Both the position numbers and the translations under genes were made by a program. Positions 1 to 9,551 of a DNA stretch of 64,000 nucleotides are shown one piece after another; position 1 is the first letter of the stretch, and the number at the start of each line of letters is the position of its first letter. The stretch comes from CAYMTR01 sp964393405 (GTDB lineage: Bacteria > Bacteroidota > Bacteroidia > Bacteroidales > Prolixibacteraceae). Below the pieces are notes generated by a model that worked only from the letters and a program-made list of their open reading frames with translations, made no database searches and was not told where the DNA came from. The stretch covers positions 1 to 64,000 of the forward strand of contig CAYMTR010000008.1 of the NCBI GenBank assembly GCA_964393405.1. The letters run 5' to 3'.

Positions 1-1247
1 AAATATTTAGCGCCCTGAAGAAAAATAAACTTCGCAGTTTTCTTACTGCTTTTGGGGTGTTTTGGGGAATTTTCATGCTGATTATAATGGCCGGGGCAGG
101 TAAGGGTCTTGAACATGGAATTACAGATGGTGTGGGAACTGTAGCAACAAATTCATTCTTCATGTGGACTGATCGGACAGGTGAACCGTACAAGGGTTTT
201 TTAAGAGGCCGATTCTGGGATTTCGATAATGAAGATGTGGTATATATAAAGAATAACATTCCTGAAGTTGATATTGTTGCTCCCCGTCTTTTTGGACATT
301 GGTTGGCCGGAAATAATACAGTTCGTGGAGAATTTACAGGATCTTATAATATAAAAGGCGATTATCCTCAATGGAACAAAATCGACCCTGCAGATATTTT
401 AAAAGGGAGATGGTTAAATGAAATTGATATCCTTCAGAAAAGAAAGGTCTGCGTTATTGGAGAGAAAGTTGTTGAGGAGATGTTTGAAAAAGGAGAAGAG
501 CCTATTGGTAAGTATTTGCGTGTAAGCGGAGTATACTATCAGGTTGTTGGTGTCATACATCCTGTTTCAAACATTAATATGAATGGGAGAACAGAGGAAA
601 GTGTTTTTATGCCTTTTACAACGATGCAGGTTGCATATAATTACGGAAACTCTGTTCATGTTTTAGGTATTACAGCCAAAAAAGGTTTCAGCGCTGCTTA
701 TGTTGAAGACAAAGTAATGGCTGCAGTAAAGGAGAGACACTCAATTTCACCTACAGATATGCAGGCGATACAACATGTCAACCTTGAAAAACAGTTTAAG
801 ATGTTCTCAGGTTTATTTATTGGTATCCAAATTCTTACCTGGATTGTTGGAATCGGGACACTTTTAGCAGGAGTTATTGGTGTAAGCAATATTATGCTTG
901 TCATTATTAAAGAAAGAACTCAGGAAATTGGAGTGATGAGAGCAATTGGAGCTACTCCACGAAAAGTTATTTCACAGATAATAATGGAAAGTGTATTTCT
1001 TACTACTGTCGCAGGATATCTTGGCTTATTCTTCGGGTTGTTATTGCTAGAGGGAACAAATAAGTTGTTGTCGATGGCCCCTCAGTCCGAAGGAGGAGAT
1101 GGTGTTTTCTTCAAGAATCCTGAAATAAATTTTGGAGTAGCAGTAGCTTGTTTGGTTATACTTATAGTTTCCGGAGCTATTGCAGGTTATATTCCTGCTA
1201 AGAGGGCGGTAAATATTAAACCAATTGATGCTTTAAGAGCAGAATAA
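1..1247 (+). CDS. MacB-type ABC transporter permease (5' partial)
   Basis: The open frame runs in from the left edge (first full codon at base 3), so the true start lies outside the window; a GTG at 57 is internal. The visible start, SALKKNKLRSFLTAFGVFWG, is the typical first membrane segment of MacB/FtsX-type permeases. A periplasmic domain (about residues 40-260 of the visible part) follows, then three C-terminal membrane segments with the conserved TQEIGVMRAIGATPRKV stretch. Proteins of this family couple cytoplasmic ATP hydrolysis to export across the outer membrane with a MacA adaptor and a TolC channel, and both genes follow directly, so this is an operon. No ATPase domain is visible; it is probably a separate gene upstream. 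Substrate unknown. Confidence 0.9.
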   Translation, partial: IFSALKKNKLRSFLTAFGVFWGIFMLIIMAGAGKGLEHGITDGVGTVATNSFFMWTDRTGEPYKGFLRGRFWDFDNEDVVYIKNNIPEVDIVAPRLFGHWLAGNNTVRGEFTGSYNIKGDYPQWNKIDPADILKGRWLNEIDILQKRKVCVIGEKVVEEMFEKGEEPIGKYLRVSGVYYQVVGVIHPVSNINMNGRTEESVFMPFTTMQVAYNYGNSVHVLGITAKKGFSAAYVEDKVMAAVKERHSISPTDMQAIQHVNLEKQFKMFSGLFIGIQILTWIVGIGTLLAGVIGVSNIMLVIIKERTQEIGVMRAIGATPRKVISQIIMESVFLTTVAGYLGLFFGLLLLEGTNKLLSMAPQSEGGDGVFFKNPEINFGVAVACLVILIVSGAIAGYIPAKRAVNIKPIDALRAE

Positions 1248-1289
1248 CAATTAAATGAGAAAAAAGTAAATCAAAAAATACAATCAGTC

Positions 1290-2411
1290 ATGAAAAAATT
1301 CTTTAAAATCTTTGCAATAGTGCTTTTAGTAGTAATGTTTATAGGCACTTTTGTATTTCTTTATTCTAAATCAAAGAAACAACCTGATCAGTTTAAGGTA
1401 GAATCACCCAAGATTGATAACATAGTTAAGAAAACTGTTGCTACAGGTTCAGTTGTTCCCAGGAAAGAAATTGAGATTAAGCCACAAGTTTCAGGTATTA
1501 TTGAAGAAGTATATCTTGAAGCAGGACAGATGGTTAGAAATGGTGATATAATTGCCAAAGTAAAAATCATACCAGATATGCTTAGTCTTAACAATGCAGA
1601 ATCAAGAGTAAATCAGGCAAAGCTTAATTATGATGATGCTAAGATTGACTATGAGCGCCAGAATAGTCTTTATGAAAAGAAAGTAATTGCTTATGAAGAA
1701 TTTCAGAAGGCTCAACTTACATATAACACAGCTAGAGAAGAACTTTCTTCAGCAGAGAACAATTTGGAGTTGATTAAAAAAGGTGTCACAAAAAAGTCGG
1801 AAAAGACTACTAACACTTTAATACGATCAACTATAAACGGTATGATTCTGGATGTTCCAATAGAAGTAGGAAACTCAGTTATTCAGGCTAACACATTTAA
1901 TGCAGGTTCAACTATTGCTGTCGTTGCCGATATGGGAGATATGATTTTTGAAGGAAAGGTTGATGAGACTGAAGTTGGGAAAATTCATGAAGGTATGGAT
2001 ATAATATTGACTATCGGAGCTATTGAAACAGAGCAATTTGCCGCAATATTAACATATCTCTCTCCAAAGGGAGTTGAAGAAAATGGTGCTATTCAATTTC
2101 AGATAAAAGCTGATGTGAAATTAAAAGCCGACCAGTTTATCCGTGCTGGTTATAGTGCAAATGCAAGTATTGTTCTTGAAAAGAAAGATAGTGTAATGAT
2201 AATTCCCGAGTCCCTAGTGAAATTTGAGAATGACTCTGCTTACGTTGAAGTAGAGACAAGTCCTCAGGTTTTTGAAAGGCGTGATATAAAAGTTGGATTG
2301 TCGGATGGTATTAATATTGAGATTGTTGGGGGATTGAAGCTGGAAGAAAAAATAAAAGCAGAAAAGATTGATCCAAAAGCTGCTAAAGCCGCAATGGCCG
2401 CAGGAAAATAA
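1290..2411 (+). CDS. MacA-like efflux periplasmic adaptor subunit
   Basis: This 373-residue protein has one N-terminal membrane anchor (about residues 5-25). Next comes a lipoyl/barrel-sandwich half-motif (around 50-90, with KPQVSGIIEEVYLEAGQMV), an alpha-helical hairpin rich in Glu, Lys and Asn (about 95-165), the second lipoyl half with a beta-barrel (about 180-300), and a membrane-proximal domain. This is the architecture of HlyD/MacA adaptors that bridge an inner-membrane ABC permease and a TolC-type channel. It starts 42 bases after the permease gene and is followed by the channel gene, so the three form an efflux unit. The C-terminal tail is Lys/Ala-rich. Substrate unknown. Confidence 0.9.
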   Translation: MKKFFKIFAIVLLVVMFIGTFVFLYSKSKKQPDQFKVESPKIDNIVKKTVATGSVVPRKEIEIKPQVSGIIEEVYLEAGQMVRNGDIIAKVKIIPDMLSLNNAESRVNQAKLNYDDAKIDYERQNSLYEKKVIAYEEFQKAQLTYNTAREELSSAENNLELIKKGVTKKSEKTTNTLIRSTINGMILDVPIEVGNSVIQANTFNAGSTIAVVADMGDMIFEGKVDETEVGKIHEGMDIILTIGAIETEQFAAILTYLSPKGVEENGAIQFQIKADVKLKADQFIRAGYSANASIVLEKKDSVMIIPESLVKFENDSAYVEVETSPQVFERRDIKVGLSDGINIEIVGGLKLEEKIKAEKIDPKAAKAAMAAGK

Positions 2412-2445
2412 TAGAAGCACTACAACAAGAAAAAAGTTTAGAATC

Positions 2446-3765
2446 ATGAAGCGATTTTTTATAATATTATTATCAGGGCTTTTACTATCGAACGTAAATG
2501 CACAAGAGAAATGGTCGTTGCAAAAGTGTGTTGATTATGCATTGGAAAATAACATAGTCATAAAGCAGTATAAGATCAACACCGATTATCAAAAGAACGA
2601 ATTACAACAAAGCAAGAATAACAGGCTGCCAGGTGTAAGTGCTAACGTCTCTCAAGATTTTAATTTTGGTAGATCGGAACAGCAGGATGGAACATATAAA
2701 TCGATAAACACAGCCAATACTTCACTTGGTTTGGGCACCTCGGTGGTTTTATATAATGGAAGCAGGTTGAATAACAGTATTAAACAGCAGGATTTTGAGC
2801 TTAAAAAGAGTTTAGAAGATTTGCAAAAAGCGAAGGATGATGTGACATTAAACATCACATCAGGATATCTTGATATTTTGTTTGCAAAAGAATTAATTAA
2901 AGTTTCTGAAGCACAAGCTGAAATGACCAAATATCAAATTAAAAGGACTCAAGAGCTTGTCGACGCAGGTAAGGTAGCTCCCGGAGCTCTGCTTGAGATT
3001 CAGTCACAATTGGCCAGAGAGGAACTAGATATTATTAACAGACAGAATTCTTTTCAGATATATTTGTTAAACCTAGCTCAGTTGCTTGAATTGGATTCTT
3101 ATGAGAACTTTGATATCATGACTCCAGAAATGGCTGATATTAATTCGATGGCATCGATATCATCATCGTCAAGTGTTTTTTCAAAAGCAATAGAAAACAG
3201 ACCTGAGATTAGAAGTGCAGAGTTACAACTAAAAAGCACTGAAATGCAGTTAAAGATTGCGCAAAGTGGTCTTTATCCTACATTGTCTGCTAATGCTGGA
3301 ATTGGTGATAGATACTTCAATATGACTGATGTAGAAAATGATGATTTCGGAAAGCAACTTCTGGATAATCATAACGAATATATCGGGTTGGGACTTAATA
3401 TTCCAATTTTCAGTAAGTTTCAGAATAAAACCAATATTGCAAATTCTAAACTACAGATTGAAAACCGTAGGTTGGAACTAGAAAGTGCAAAGAAAGGTCT
3501 ACGAAAGCAAATAGAATTGGCTTATACAAATGCAGTAGCCGCTTTGAAACGTTATAATGCCAGCCAAGCAGCGGTAAAATCTATGAAGGAATCATTCAGA
3601 TATATTGAGGAGAAATTCAGTGCAGGAAGAGTTAATTCTGTTGAGTATAACGATTCTAAATCAAGACTAGCAATAACAGAGTCAGAACTAATTCAGGCAA
3701 AATATGAATTTATTTTCCGGTCTAAAATTCTAGATTTTTATAACGGAATTCCAATAAAACTCTAA
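2446..3765 (+). CDS. TolC-family outer membrane efflux protein
   Basis: The 439-residue product starts with a clear signal peptide (MKRFFIILLSGLLLSNVNAQ), which fixes the ATG at 2446; the in-frame upstream extension overlaps the adaptor gene and lacks secretion features. The mature part begins WSLQKCVDYALENN, the usual first helix of the outer membrane efflux protein family. Two long helical repeats follow, with strand segments around 80-130 and 300-350, as in the TolC trimeric barrel. It is the third gene of the MacB-MacA-TolC operon and would form the outer-membrane exit duct. A hairpin terminator follows at 3795. Confidence 0.93.
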   Translation: MKRFFIILLSGLLLSNVNAQEKWSLQKCVDYALENNIVIKQYKINTDYQKNELQQSKNNRLPGVSANVSQDFNFGRSEQQDGTYKSINTANTSLGLGTSVVLYNGSRLNNSIKQQDFELKKSLEDLQKAKDDVTLNITSGYLDILFAKELIKVSEAQAEMTKYQIKRTQELVDAGKVAPGALLEIQSQLAREELDIINRQNSFQIYLLNLAQLLELDSYENFDIMTPEMADINSMASISSSSSVFSKAIENRPEIRSAELQLKSTEMQLKIAQSGLYPTLSANAGIGDRYFNMTDVENDDFGKQLLDNHNEYIGLGLNIPIFSKFQNKTNIANSKLQIENRRLELESAKKGLRKQIELAYTNAVAALKRYNASQAAVKSMKESFRYIEEKFSAGRVNSVEYNDSKSRLAITESELIQAKYEFIFRSKILDFYNGIPIKL

Positions 3766-3794
3766 TATTTTTTTATAATAAGGTTTGTAGGTTT

Positions 3795-3832
3795 AAACGG
3801 TCGCTCTTTTCGGGTGGCCGTTTTCTTTTTTT
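3795..3832 (+). terminator. Rho-independent terminator after the efflux operon
   Basis: Arms AAACGGTC (3795-3802) and GGCCGTTT (3816-3823) pair with one G-T wobble around a 13-base loop. A T-rich run to 3832 follows. It lies 30 bases after the TolC-family stop codon on the same strand. Confidence 0.8.
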
Positions 3833-3976
3833 AAATATTCAGAAAATGGGCATAGAGTTACATTTGTTATATAAAAACTCAAAAATAGATATCAAATTTT
3901 GAGTGCTTGCCTAATTTTAATGTTATAATACTTAGTATATTAGTTTGATTAAAAATTAATAATTAATACTAATGCC

Positions 3977-5818
3977 ATGATTAAAAAAAATGAGTTGAAA
4001 TTTTTGGGTTGCATACTTGCAGTGCTATTTTCATTTCAAGCATATTCGCAACCTTCAGGCGGACCTTATGGGCCTGTTTATAAAACTTACGAGATACCCA
4101 AGGATGCTGTTAATATTTACTATGTTGCCCCAGACGGTAAACCAGAAAACAGCGGTGCTTCATTAGACGAACCTACTGCGATTGAGTCTGCTGTCAAAAA
4201 AGCTGTAACAGGTGATGTGATTATTTTAAGAGGGGGTACATACAGAACTGGTGAGCTGGTTTATAATCAGGGAATTTCATTTCAGCCATTTATGGATGAG
4301 CAACCTGTTTTGAAAGGAACTTACGAAGCAAAAGAATGGAAGAATCTTCACAACGGTTTGTGGAAAACTTCCTGGAAGACTTTATTTCCTCAAAAGCCGG
4401 CCGAATGGTGGGGAAGGGACAGAAGCGGCAAGTCTACTCCTTTATTCAGGTTTAATGATGATATGGTTTTTGTTGACGGAAGGTTTCTTCAATCAGCTGG
4501 TTATGAGGGCGAAGTTGATGAAAACAGTTTCTATATAGATTACGAAAGTCAAACAGTATACATTGGTCAAGATCCTAAAGATAAATTGGTTGAGATTACT
4601 GCATTCAACAGTGCAATGATAAGGACTATTAAAGAATGTAATGGAAAAAAATCTGATGGTAAAGGTCCTTCTATTCAGGGAATAAAATTTACCCAATATG
4701 CTTACAGAGCATTGGAGATTGAAGGTTATGAGCCTGAAGGAATTGCTGATGAAAAAACATTTGGGAAAGATGTAGTCGGAACACTAATTGAGAATTGTGA
4801 GATTTCATTTTGTTCACGAGTAGCAGGATATTTGAGAGGAGATAATATTGTTATCAGAAATTGTAGAATTAGCGATACTAGTACTGAAGGTATTTATATT
4901 CTTAGTTCTAATGATGCACTTTTAGAAAGAAATGTTTTCACTAGAAATAACATTGAAAACATAGATGGTTATTTTCCTGCAGCAGTTAAGATATTCAATC
5001 AGACTCATAGAGTTATATGCAGGGATAATCATATTGTAGACCTGCCTAATTCAAACGGTATATGGTACGATGTAGGTAATATTGATGGAGTTTTTATTAA
5101 TAATCTTGTTGAAAATGTAGGTTATGTAGACGGTAAATCACCAACAAAATGGTTGTGGCCTAGTCAGAACGGATTCTTCTTTGAAATATCTAAAGGAGTT
5201 ACATGTGCTGGGAATGTATTTATTAATTGTGATCATGGTTTGCTGATTTTAAACAGCAGTGATGCTCACATATACCAGAACACTTTCATTAATAGTATTG
5301 CTTGTATTGGAAGAGATCAGCGAAGTGCGCAGGGAGACCACTTTGGATGGCATCCTGCGACAGGGCCAGATGTTCATGAAAGGGTAGGGCATATTTTCGT
5401 TAATAATCTTTTTTCCGGAGATGATAATTTCAGAAGACCTTTGTTATTAATATGGCAACCTGACCAGATGTGTAATGAGCTTAAAGACTCACCAATTAGA
5501 GAATTTGATAATAACATTTTTTCTCAGTCGAATGCATCTTCTCCATTGATGTACTGGAGTCCTGTTAGCGGAGAAAATTGCCAGTTAGAAGTAAAGAATC
5601 TGAGTGATTTGCAGAAGTACTATCCTGATTTTAACAAAAACAGTATAGGAAATGTTGGAAAAAACTCATTAATAAGGGGCGTAAATTTAGTTAGTGCCAG
5701 TAAAGTTGGGTGTTTGCCAAACATTGATAAAGCAGCAGATTTGCCAATTAAGATAAAAACTTTGTTGGGGCATTCAAAAAAGACAAAACCATATATTGGA
5801 GCATTTCCAATAAATTAA
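3977..5818 (+). CDS. Secreted right-handed parallel beta-helix protein
   Basis: The 613-residue protein has a signal peptide cleaved near AYSQ (about residue 25). An N-terminal segment with IYYVAPDGKPENSGAS and DVIILRGGTY is typical of DUF1565/pectate-lyase-like beta-helices; a long series of short strand repeats follows (for example VIRNCRISDTSTEGIYI, ICRDNHIVDLPNSNGIWYD). Such folds are found in polysaccharide lyases and other glycan-active proteins, so exported carbohydrate binding or cleavage is a reasonable inference, but no diagnostic catalytic site was recognised. No T9SS C-terminal domain is visible. It is a single-gene unit between two terminators; an 8-bp inverted repeat (3877-3904) in its upstream region could be regulatory. 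Confidence 0.8.
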   Translation: MIKKNELKFLGCILAVLFSFQAYSQPSGGPYGPVYKTYEIPKDAVNIYYVAPDGKPENSGASLDEPTAIESAVKKAVTGDVIILRGGTYRTGELVYNQGISFQPFMDEQPVLKGTYEAKEWKNLHNGLWKTSWKTLFPQKPAEWWGRDRSGKSTPLFRFNDDMVFVDGRFLQSAGYEGEVDENSFYIDYESQTVYIGQDPKDKLVEITAFNSAMIRTIKECNGKKSDGKGPSIQGIKFTQYAYRALEIEGYEPEGIADEKTFGKDVVGTLIENCEISFCSRVAGYLRGDNIVIRNCRISDTSTEGIYILSSNDALLERNVFTRNNIENIDGYFPAAVKIFNQTHRVICRDNHIVDLPNSNGIWYDVGNIDGVFINNLVENVGYVDGKSPTKWLWPSQNGFFFEISKGVTCAGNVFINCDHGLLILNSSDAHIYQNTFINSIACIGRDQRSAQGDHFGWHPATGPDVHERVGHIFVNNLFSGDDNFRRPLLLIWQPDQMCNELKDSPIREFDNNIFSQSNASSPLMYWSPVSGENCQLEVKNLSDLQKYYPDFNKNSIGNVGKNSLIRGVNLVSASKVGCLPNIDKAADLPIKIKTLLGHSKKTKPYIGAFPIN

Positions 5819-5838
5819 AAAATACATAATAAAAAGAG

Positions 5839-5872
5839 AAGCCTTTCTTTATAGTGAAGAAAGGCTTTTTTA
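5839..5872. terminator. Bidirectional terminator
   Basis: Perfect 11-bp arms (5839-5849 and 5857-5867, core AGCCTTTCTT) enclose a 7-base loop. T-rich sequence flanks the hairpin on the plus strand and A-rich sequence precedes it, so it can end transcription from both sides. It sits between the convergent beta-helix and histidine kinase genes. Confidence 0.88.
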
Positions 5873-5875
5873 TTA

Positions 5876-6811
5876 TCAGGCTGTTAGCGTTTTAACAATT
5901 GCAGTTGTTTTTAATGAGAATGTAAAAGTTGAGCCTTTATTTTGGCCTTCAGAAGTTGCGCTTACATTGCCACCCATTTGTTCAACAAGATTTTTTACCA
6001 TGAATAATCCTAATCCTGAAGATCCCTCTCCGGCTGTAGGTCTTGCGCTTAATTTTGTAAATTCACCAAAAACTTTTGAAAGGTCTTCTTCAGTCATACC
6101 CAGACCTTCATCTTTAACACTAAAGAATACCTTTCCTTTTTCTACTGTATGATAAAGCTTTATTGTAGTACCGGGTAAGGAATATTTTATCGCGTTGCTT
6201 ATTAAATTTGAAAGAACACTCTCAAGTGCATCTTTGTCGTAATATGTGTTGGGCAGTTTCTCTGAAATTTTGTTTTCAATAGAAATGCTTTTATCAATAG
6301 CAAGTATTCGATGCTTTTCTATAGTTTGACAAATAATTTCGTATACATTACCATCTATAAAGTTTTCAATATTCAGACCTTTTTCAATTCTGGTATTATC
6401 AAGTATGCAGCAGATTCTATCCAGCATTGTAGAAGAACTTTTTCTAATTGATGCAACCAGATCCTGTTGTTGTTTAGAAAGGTTAGGTAAATCTTCTTCA
6501 AGAAATTCAGCAATCATGTTGATTGATGCAACGGGAGATCTTAGGTCATGTACAACATTTCCTATATAATTGTGTATGCTGTTTAACTTGTGTCTGTCTA
6601 TTTCTAATTGTTTAGAAATAGATCTGTTGAAGTTTATGTTTTTTGCAAGTAAATATCCTCCGATTATACCCAGAAAGGATGCAATAATATAGAAGTAAAA
6701 TTTAGGTTCATACTTTAGCACAAGCACACAAAAGAAGTGCATACCAAGATTGAAGGTAATTACTAATAGCGATATCGCTTTAAGAAAACATGTAGCACAA
6801 CTCCTTTCCAT
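5876..6811 (-). CDS. Membrane-bound sensor histidine kinase
   Basis: The 311-residue protein has two N-terminal membrane segments (about 9-32 and 38-56) with almost no extracytoplasmic loop. A HisKA domain with the phospho-accepting His88 (HDLRSP) follows, then a HATPase domain with the N box (SNLISNAIKYS), G1 (DEGLGM) and G2 (GEGSSGLGLF). It would autophosphorylate and pass phosphate to a response regulator; none is encoded nearby, so it is an orphan kinase. The short loop suggests it senses within the membrane or through the cytoplasm. An AAGGG lies directly against the annotated ATG, too close for a normal ribosome site, so a slightly different start is possible. The Cys-rich first ten residues are unusual. 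Confidence 0.88.
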   Translation of the reverse strand: MERSCATCFLKAISLLVITFNLGMHFFCVLVLKYEPKFYFYIIASFLGIIGGYLLAKNINFNRSISKQLEIDRHKLNSIHNYIGNVVHDLRSPVASINMIAEFLEEDLPNLSKQQQDLVASIRKSSSTMLDRICCILDNTRIEKGLNIENFIDGNVYEIICQTIEKHRILAIDKSISIENKISEKLPNTYYDKDALESVLSNLISNAIKYSLPGTTIKLYHTVEKGKVFFSVKDEGLGMTEEDLSKVFGEFTKLSARPTAGEGSSGLGLFMVKNLVEQMGGNVSATSEGQNKGSTFTFSLKTTAIVKTLTA

Positions 6812-6915
6812 CCCTTAATATCTACATGTGAGTATGTTTTTAACCTAATTTAGAATAATGATAATCAAACAAATGTCCCCTTTTTAAAATTAGATAAATA
6901 TTTTGATTATCCAAA

Positions 6916-8562
6916 TTATAGTTTTAAGAATTTACCATTTAAGACTAATTTATCAATCCCCATCTTTTTAGAAGAAAGTTTAGCGTCATCTTCAGTGTGG
7001 ACTATTGGCTCACCTCTAGAATTGAATGAACTATTAATTAGGGCTTTAATATTGTATTTCTCATCGAGCATGGATAAAAGGTCAAATATAAAGGGATTTT
7101 CCTCTCTTGAACTGACAGTTTGGATTCTAGCTGTACCATTAGCGTGAATTACACCGGGTATTTCTGCTTGTCTTTCTTCTGGAATCTTGACATCAATGAG
7201 CATGTATTTAGTTAAATGATGTGTTTTCTCTTGTTTTGAAAAGTAGTTAGCGTTTTTTTGAAGCATTATTGGAGCTACGGGTCTGTACCATTCCCTTTGT
7301 TTATGCTCTGTACTTACTTTATTAGCTAGTGCTTTAGTTGGCAAAGCCAGTAGACTTCTGTTTCCTAATGAACGTGGGCCAGCTTCACCATATCCATTAC
7401 ATACACCAATAATGTTTCCTTCAGCTAATTGCTGAGCAACATATCCAACATCTTCAAGTGAGTAGTTGGTTGAGTAATCCTCAATACCCCAGTTGTTTAT
7501 GTAAGGGCTGCATTTTTTTATTTGATTGCCTTTTTTCCATTCAAGATATGCTGCTGCTCCAAGAGAAAGACCTGAATCATCGGTACAAGGTGGAATAAAA
7601 ACATTATCGAAAATGCTGCTATCTATGATAGCTGAATTAGTATGAATATTTAATGCACATCCCCCGCTGTAATATAAGTTCTTACAGCCGGTTAGTGTAT
7701 TTAGATCATCGAGTTTAAGCAATGTTTCTCTCATGAAAAGCTCTTGTATAGTTGAAGCGACATCTTGTAAGAAAGTGTTTCTCTGATCAAAAGATTTGAG
7801 GTCTATATTAAAATCTGATTTGACTTTCTCAAAAAAGACTGAACGTTTGCCCCAAATATTTTCAAACCAATTGTTTTGGCGGAGCCAGAAATCAATATCT
7901 TCATTGTAATTACCTAGGGCTGCATATCCCATCAGTTTGCCCGGCACGCTGTTCTGGTCTTCAATTCCGGCTCCAATTATGCCGAAAGTGAGGGCATTGG
8001 CATTATATAGCGATGTGAAGTGCTTTAGTTCCCAATGGTGTTCCACAGGAATAATCTTACCCATCCTGTAAATCCATGCAGAGAAGTTAGACAGACTCGC
8101 ACCTCCATCGAAGTGAACAAGTAGACTATTATCAGCAAATTCGCCGTAAAAAGGGAGACATGAAAAGACATGTGCTAATTCATGGTTGAGAATATAACTA
8201 TCAAGTTCTCTGTCAAACCACCATAATTTTCCTTTTTCGTGTTCTTTTGTTAGTTTAGAATTAAGGGGAGCCTCAAATCGTATTTGTCCGTTTGAACTGA
8301 TGAAAGATCTTCCAACAATATTATCAACAAAAATGACATCAAAATCTGTTGATACCAAATTGCTGTCCTTCATTATCTGAGGAAGATGAGAGTATAACTT
8401 ATTGTCGCGTTTAATCCTTGAAAGCCTTTCAAGTTGAAGAAATTTGGAAATAGAACCATTTTCGGCAATAGTAATGTTATGATCATGAACATACTGTGGA
8501 TACAACGTATCCATTCTATCCTGAATCCCATAAACACCTAAAGTCACCCTGCCCTCATCCAT
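6916..8562 (-). CDS. NodU/CmcH-family carbamoyltransferase
   Basis: This 548-residue protein matches O-carbamoyltransferases that transfer carbamoyl from carbamoyl phosphate, through carbamoyl-adenylate, to a hydroxyl group. Visible family features are HDHN near the start (His26, His28), the ASKHA-type metal motif HELAH (His127, His131), HFDGGAS, GGCALN, DDSGLSLGAAAY, GPRSLGNRSLLA and a C-terminal NSSFNSRGEPIV. The acceptor is not predictable; known relatives modify antibiotics, Nod factors or sugars. The gene is the last of a five-gene minus-strand operon. Its ATG overlaps the end of the DUF6427 gene by 19 bases, which implies translational coupling. Confidence 0.88.
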   Translation of the reverse strand: MDEGRVTLGVYGIQDRMDTLYPQYVHDHNITIAENGSISKFLQLERLSRIKRDNKLYSHLPQIMKDSNLVSTDFDVIFVDNIVGRSFISSNGQIRFEAPLNSKLTKEHEKGKLWWFDRELDSYILNHELAHVFSCLPFYGEFADNSLLVHFDGGASLSNFSAWIYRMGKIIPVEHHWELKHFTSLYNANALTFGIIGAGIEDQNSVPGKLMGYAALGNYNEDIDFWLRQNNWFENIWGKRSVFFEKVKSDFNIDLKSFDQRNTFLQDVASTIQELFMRETLLKLDDLNTLTGCKNLYYSGGCALNIHTNSAIIDSSIFDNVFIPPCTDDSGLSLGAAAYLEWKKGNQIKKCSPYINNWGIEDYSTNYSLEDVGYVAQQLAEGNIIGVCNGYGEAGPRSLGNRSLLALPTKALANKVSTEHKQREWYRPVAPIMLQKNANYFSKQEKTHHLTKYMLIDVKIPEERQAEIPGVIHANGTARIQTVSSREENPFIFDLLSMLDEKYNIKALINSSFNSRGEPIVHTEDDAKLSSKKMGIDKLVLNGKFLKL

Positions 8563-9539
8563 TCAATTAGAAATTGTAATGTAAAAGATATTAAAATCAA
8601 AAGGATAAAAAAGAACTCTGCCCAAAATCTTCGGCGTAAAAAAGTAAGATAGTTAGTAATTATAAAGGTTAAAGGTAAAATTGATATAACAATCAATTCT
8701 ATCGAAACAAAGGGAAAAATAAGGAATAATAATGAGGAAAAGAAAAATAAGAACAAAATTTTGAAGTAACGACGGATTTTAATTTTTTCTTCATCATTTT
8801 GTTTTAATACAAATAGGCTAGATACAACTATGATAATAAGGAGAAAGGAAAAATATCCGATGATGAAATAGTTGTGAATAATTGATTCTCCTTTATAGGA
8901 AATGTAGTTTGTTATATTTTCAATGAATAATGCTGTTGAATTAGTTGCAAAGTAATATGTAAATACAAATAGCCATGGTAAAACTATTCCAATGATTGGC
9001 GTAATTATTTCTCTCCAGGTAATCTTTCCTTTAAGGAAAAAAATACTAATGGGTATTAGAATTACCAGCAGTATATTACTTAAATAGAATAAACTCCCTA
9101 TACCGATAAAAAAACCTGCGTTAAAAGAACAATCAATTGAATTTTTGCCTTCGTAGGCTGCGAATAAAGTATTTATAGCCATTAGAGAAAAAACAGCTGA
9201 AATATAAGCAGGGTTGAAGAAATGAAGTTTAGGTAGAGTTAATACAATAAATAAAAAAAGATAAGATGGCAGGAAAGTCCTCTCTTTAATGAAAGCAAAT
9301 CTTGAATTTGTCTTTAGCAATTGAAAACAGATAAACATCACTGATATATACCCAAGAAATAAAAACAAATGCATACTTGAAGACGGGAATTCAAGTTTTG
9401 GCATTGAAGGCATGGAAATCGAAAATCCCTCAGCCGATATGCCCTTTGTGTCAAGGAAAGACTTGATTAATAATAAAGCTCCGATTATTGGAAGCAGTAT
9501 ATAATTATACACACTATTTGTCCTGAATATTCGAAGCAT
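8544..9539 (-). CDS. DUF6427-like polytopic membrane protein
   Basis: The 331-residue, strongly hydrophobic protein has about eight to ten membrane segments and a short cytoplasmic stretch around QNDEEKIKIRRYF. It resembles Bacteroidota DUF6427 proteins, which often lie next to purD or nucleotide genes; the biochemical role is unknown. The start is MLRIFRTNSVYNY, 12 bases after the purD stop. Its last 19 bases overlap the carbamoyltransferase start. An envelope role would fit the deacetylase and DUF2723 genes of the same operon, but this is inference. The family name rests on recalled pattern and context, not a search. Confidence 0.7.
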   Translation of the reverse strand: MLRIFRTNSVYNYILLPIIGALLLIKSFLDTKGISAEGFSISMPSMPKLEFPSSSMHLFLFLGYISVMFICFQLLKTNSRFAFIKERTFLPSYLFLFIVLTLPKLHFFNPAYISAVFSLMAINTLFAAYEGKNSIDCSFNAGFFIGIGSLFYLSNILLVILIPISIFFLKGKITWREIITPIIGIVLPWLFVFTYYFATNSTALFIENITNYISYKGESIIHNYFIIGYFSFLLIIIVVSSLFVLKQNDEEKIKIRRYFKILFLFFFSSLLFLIFPFVSIELIVISILPLTFIITNYLTFLRRRFWAEFFFILLILISFTLQFLIEWMRAG

Positions 9540-9551
9540 AAAGATTTTGGT

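Noticed and set aside
3877..3904. 8-bp inverted repeat ACTCAAAA/TTTTGAGT as an operator
   Set aside because: Short and AT-rich, with no second copy; could arise by chance.
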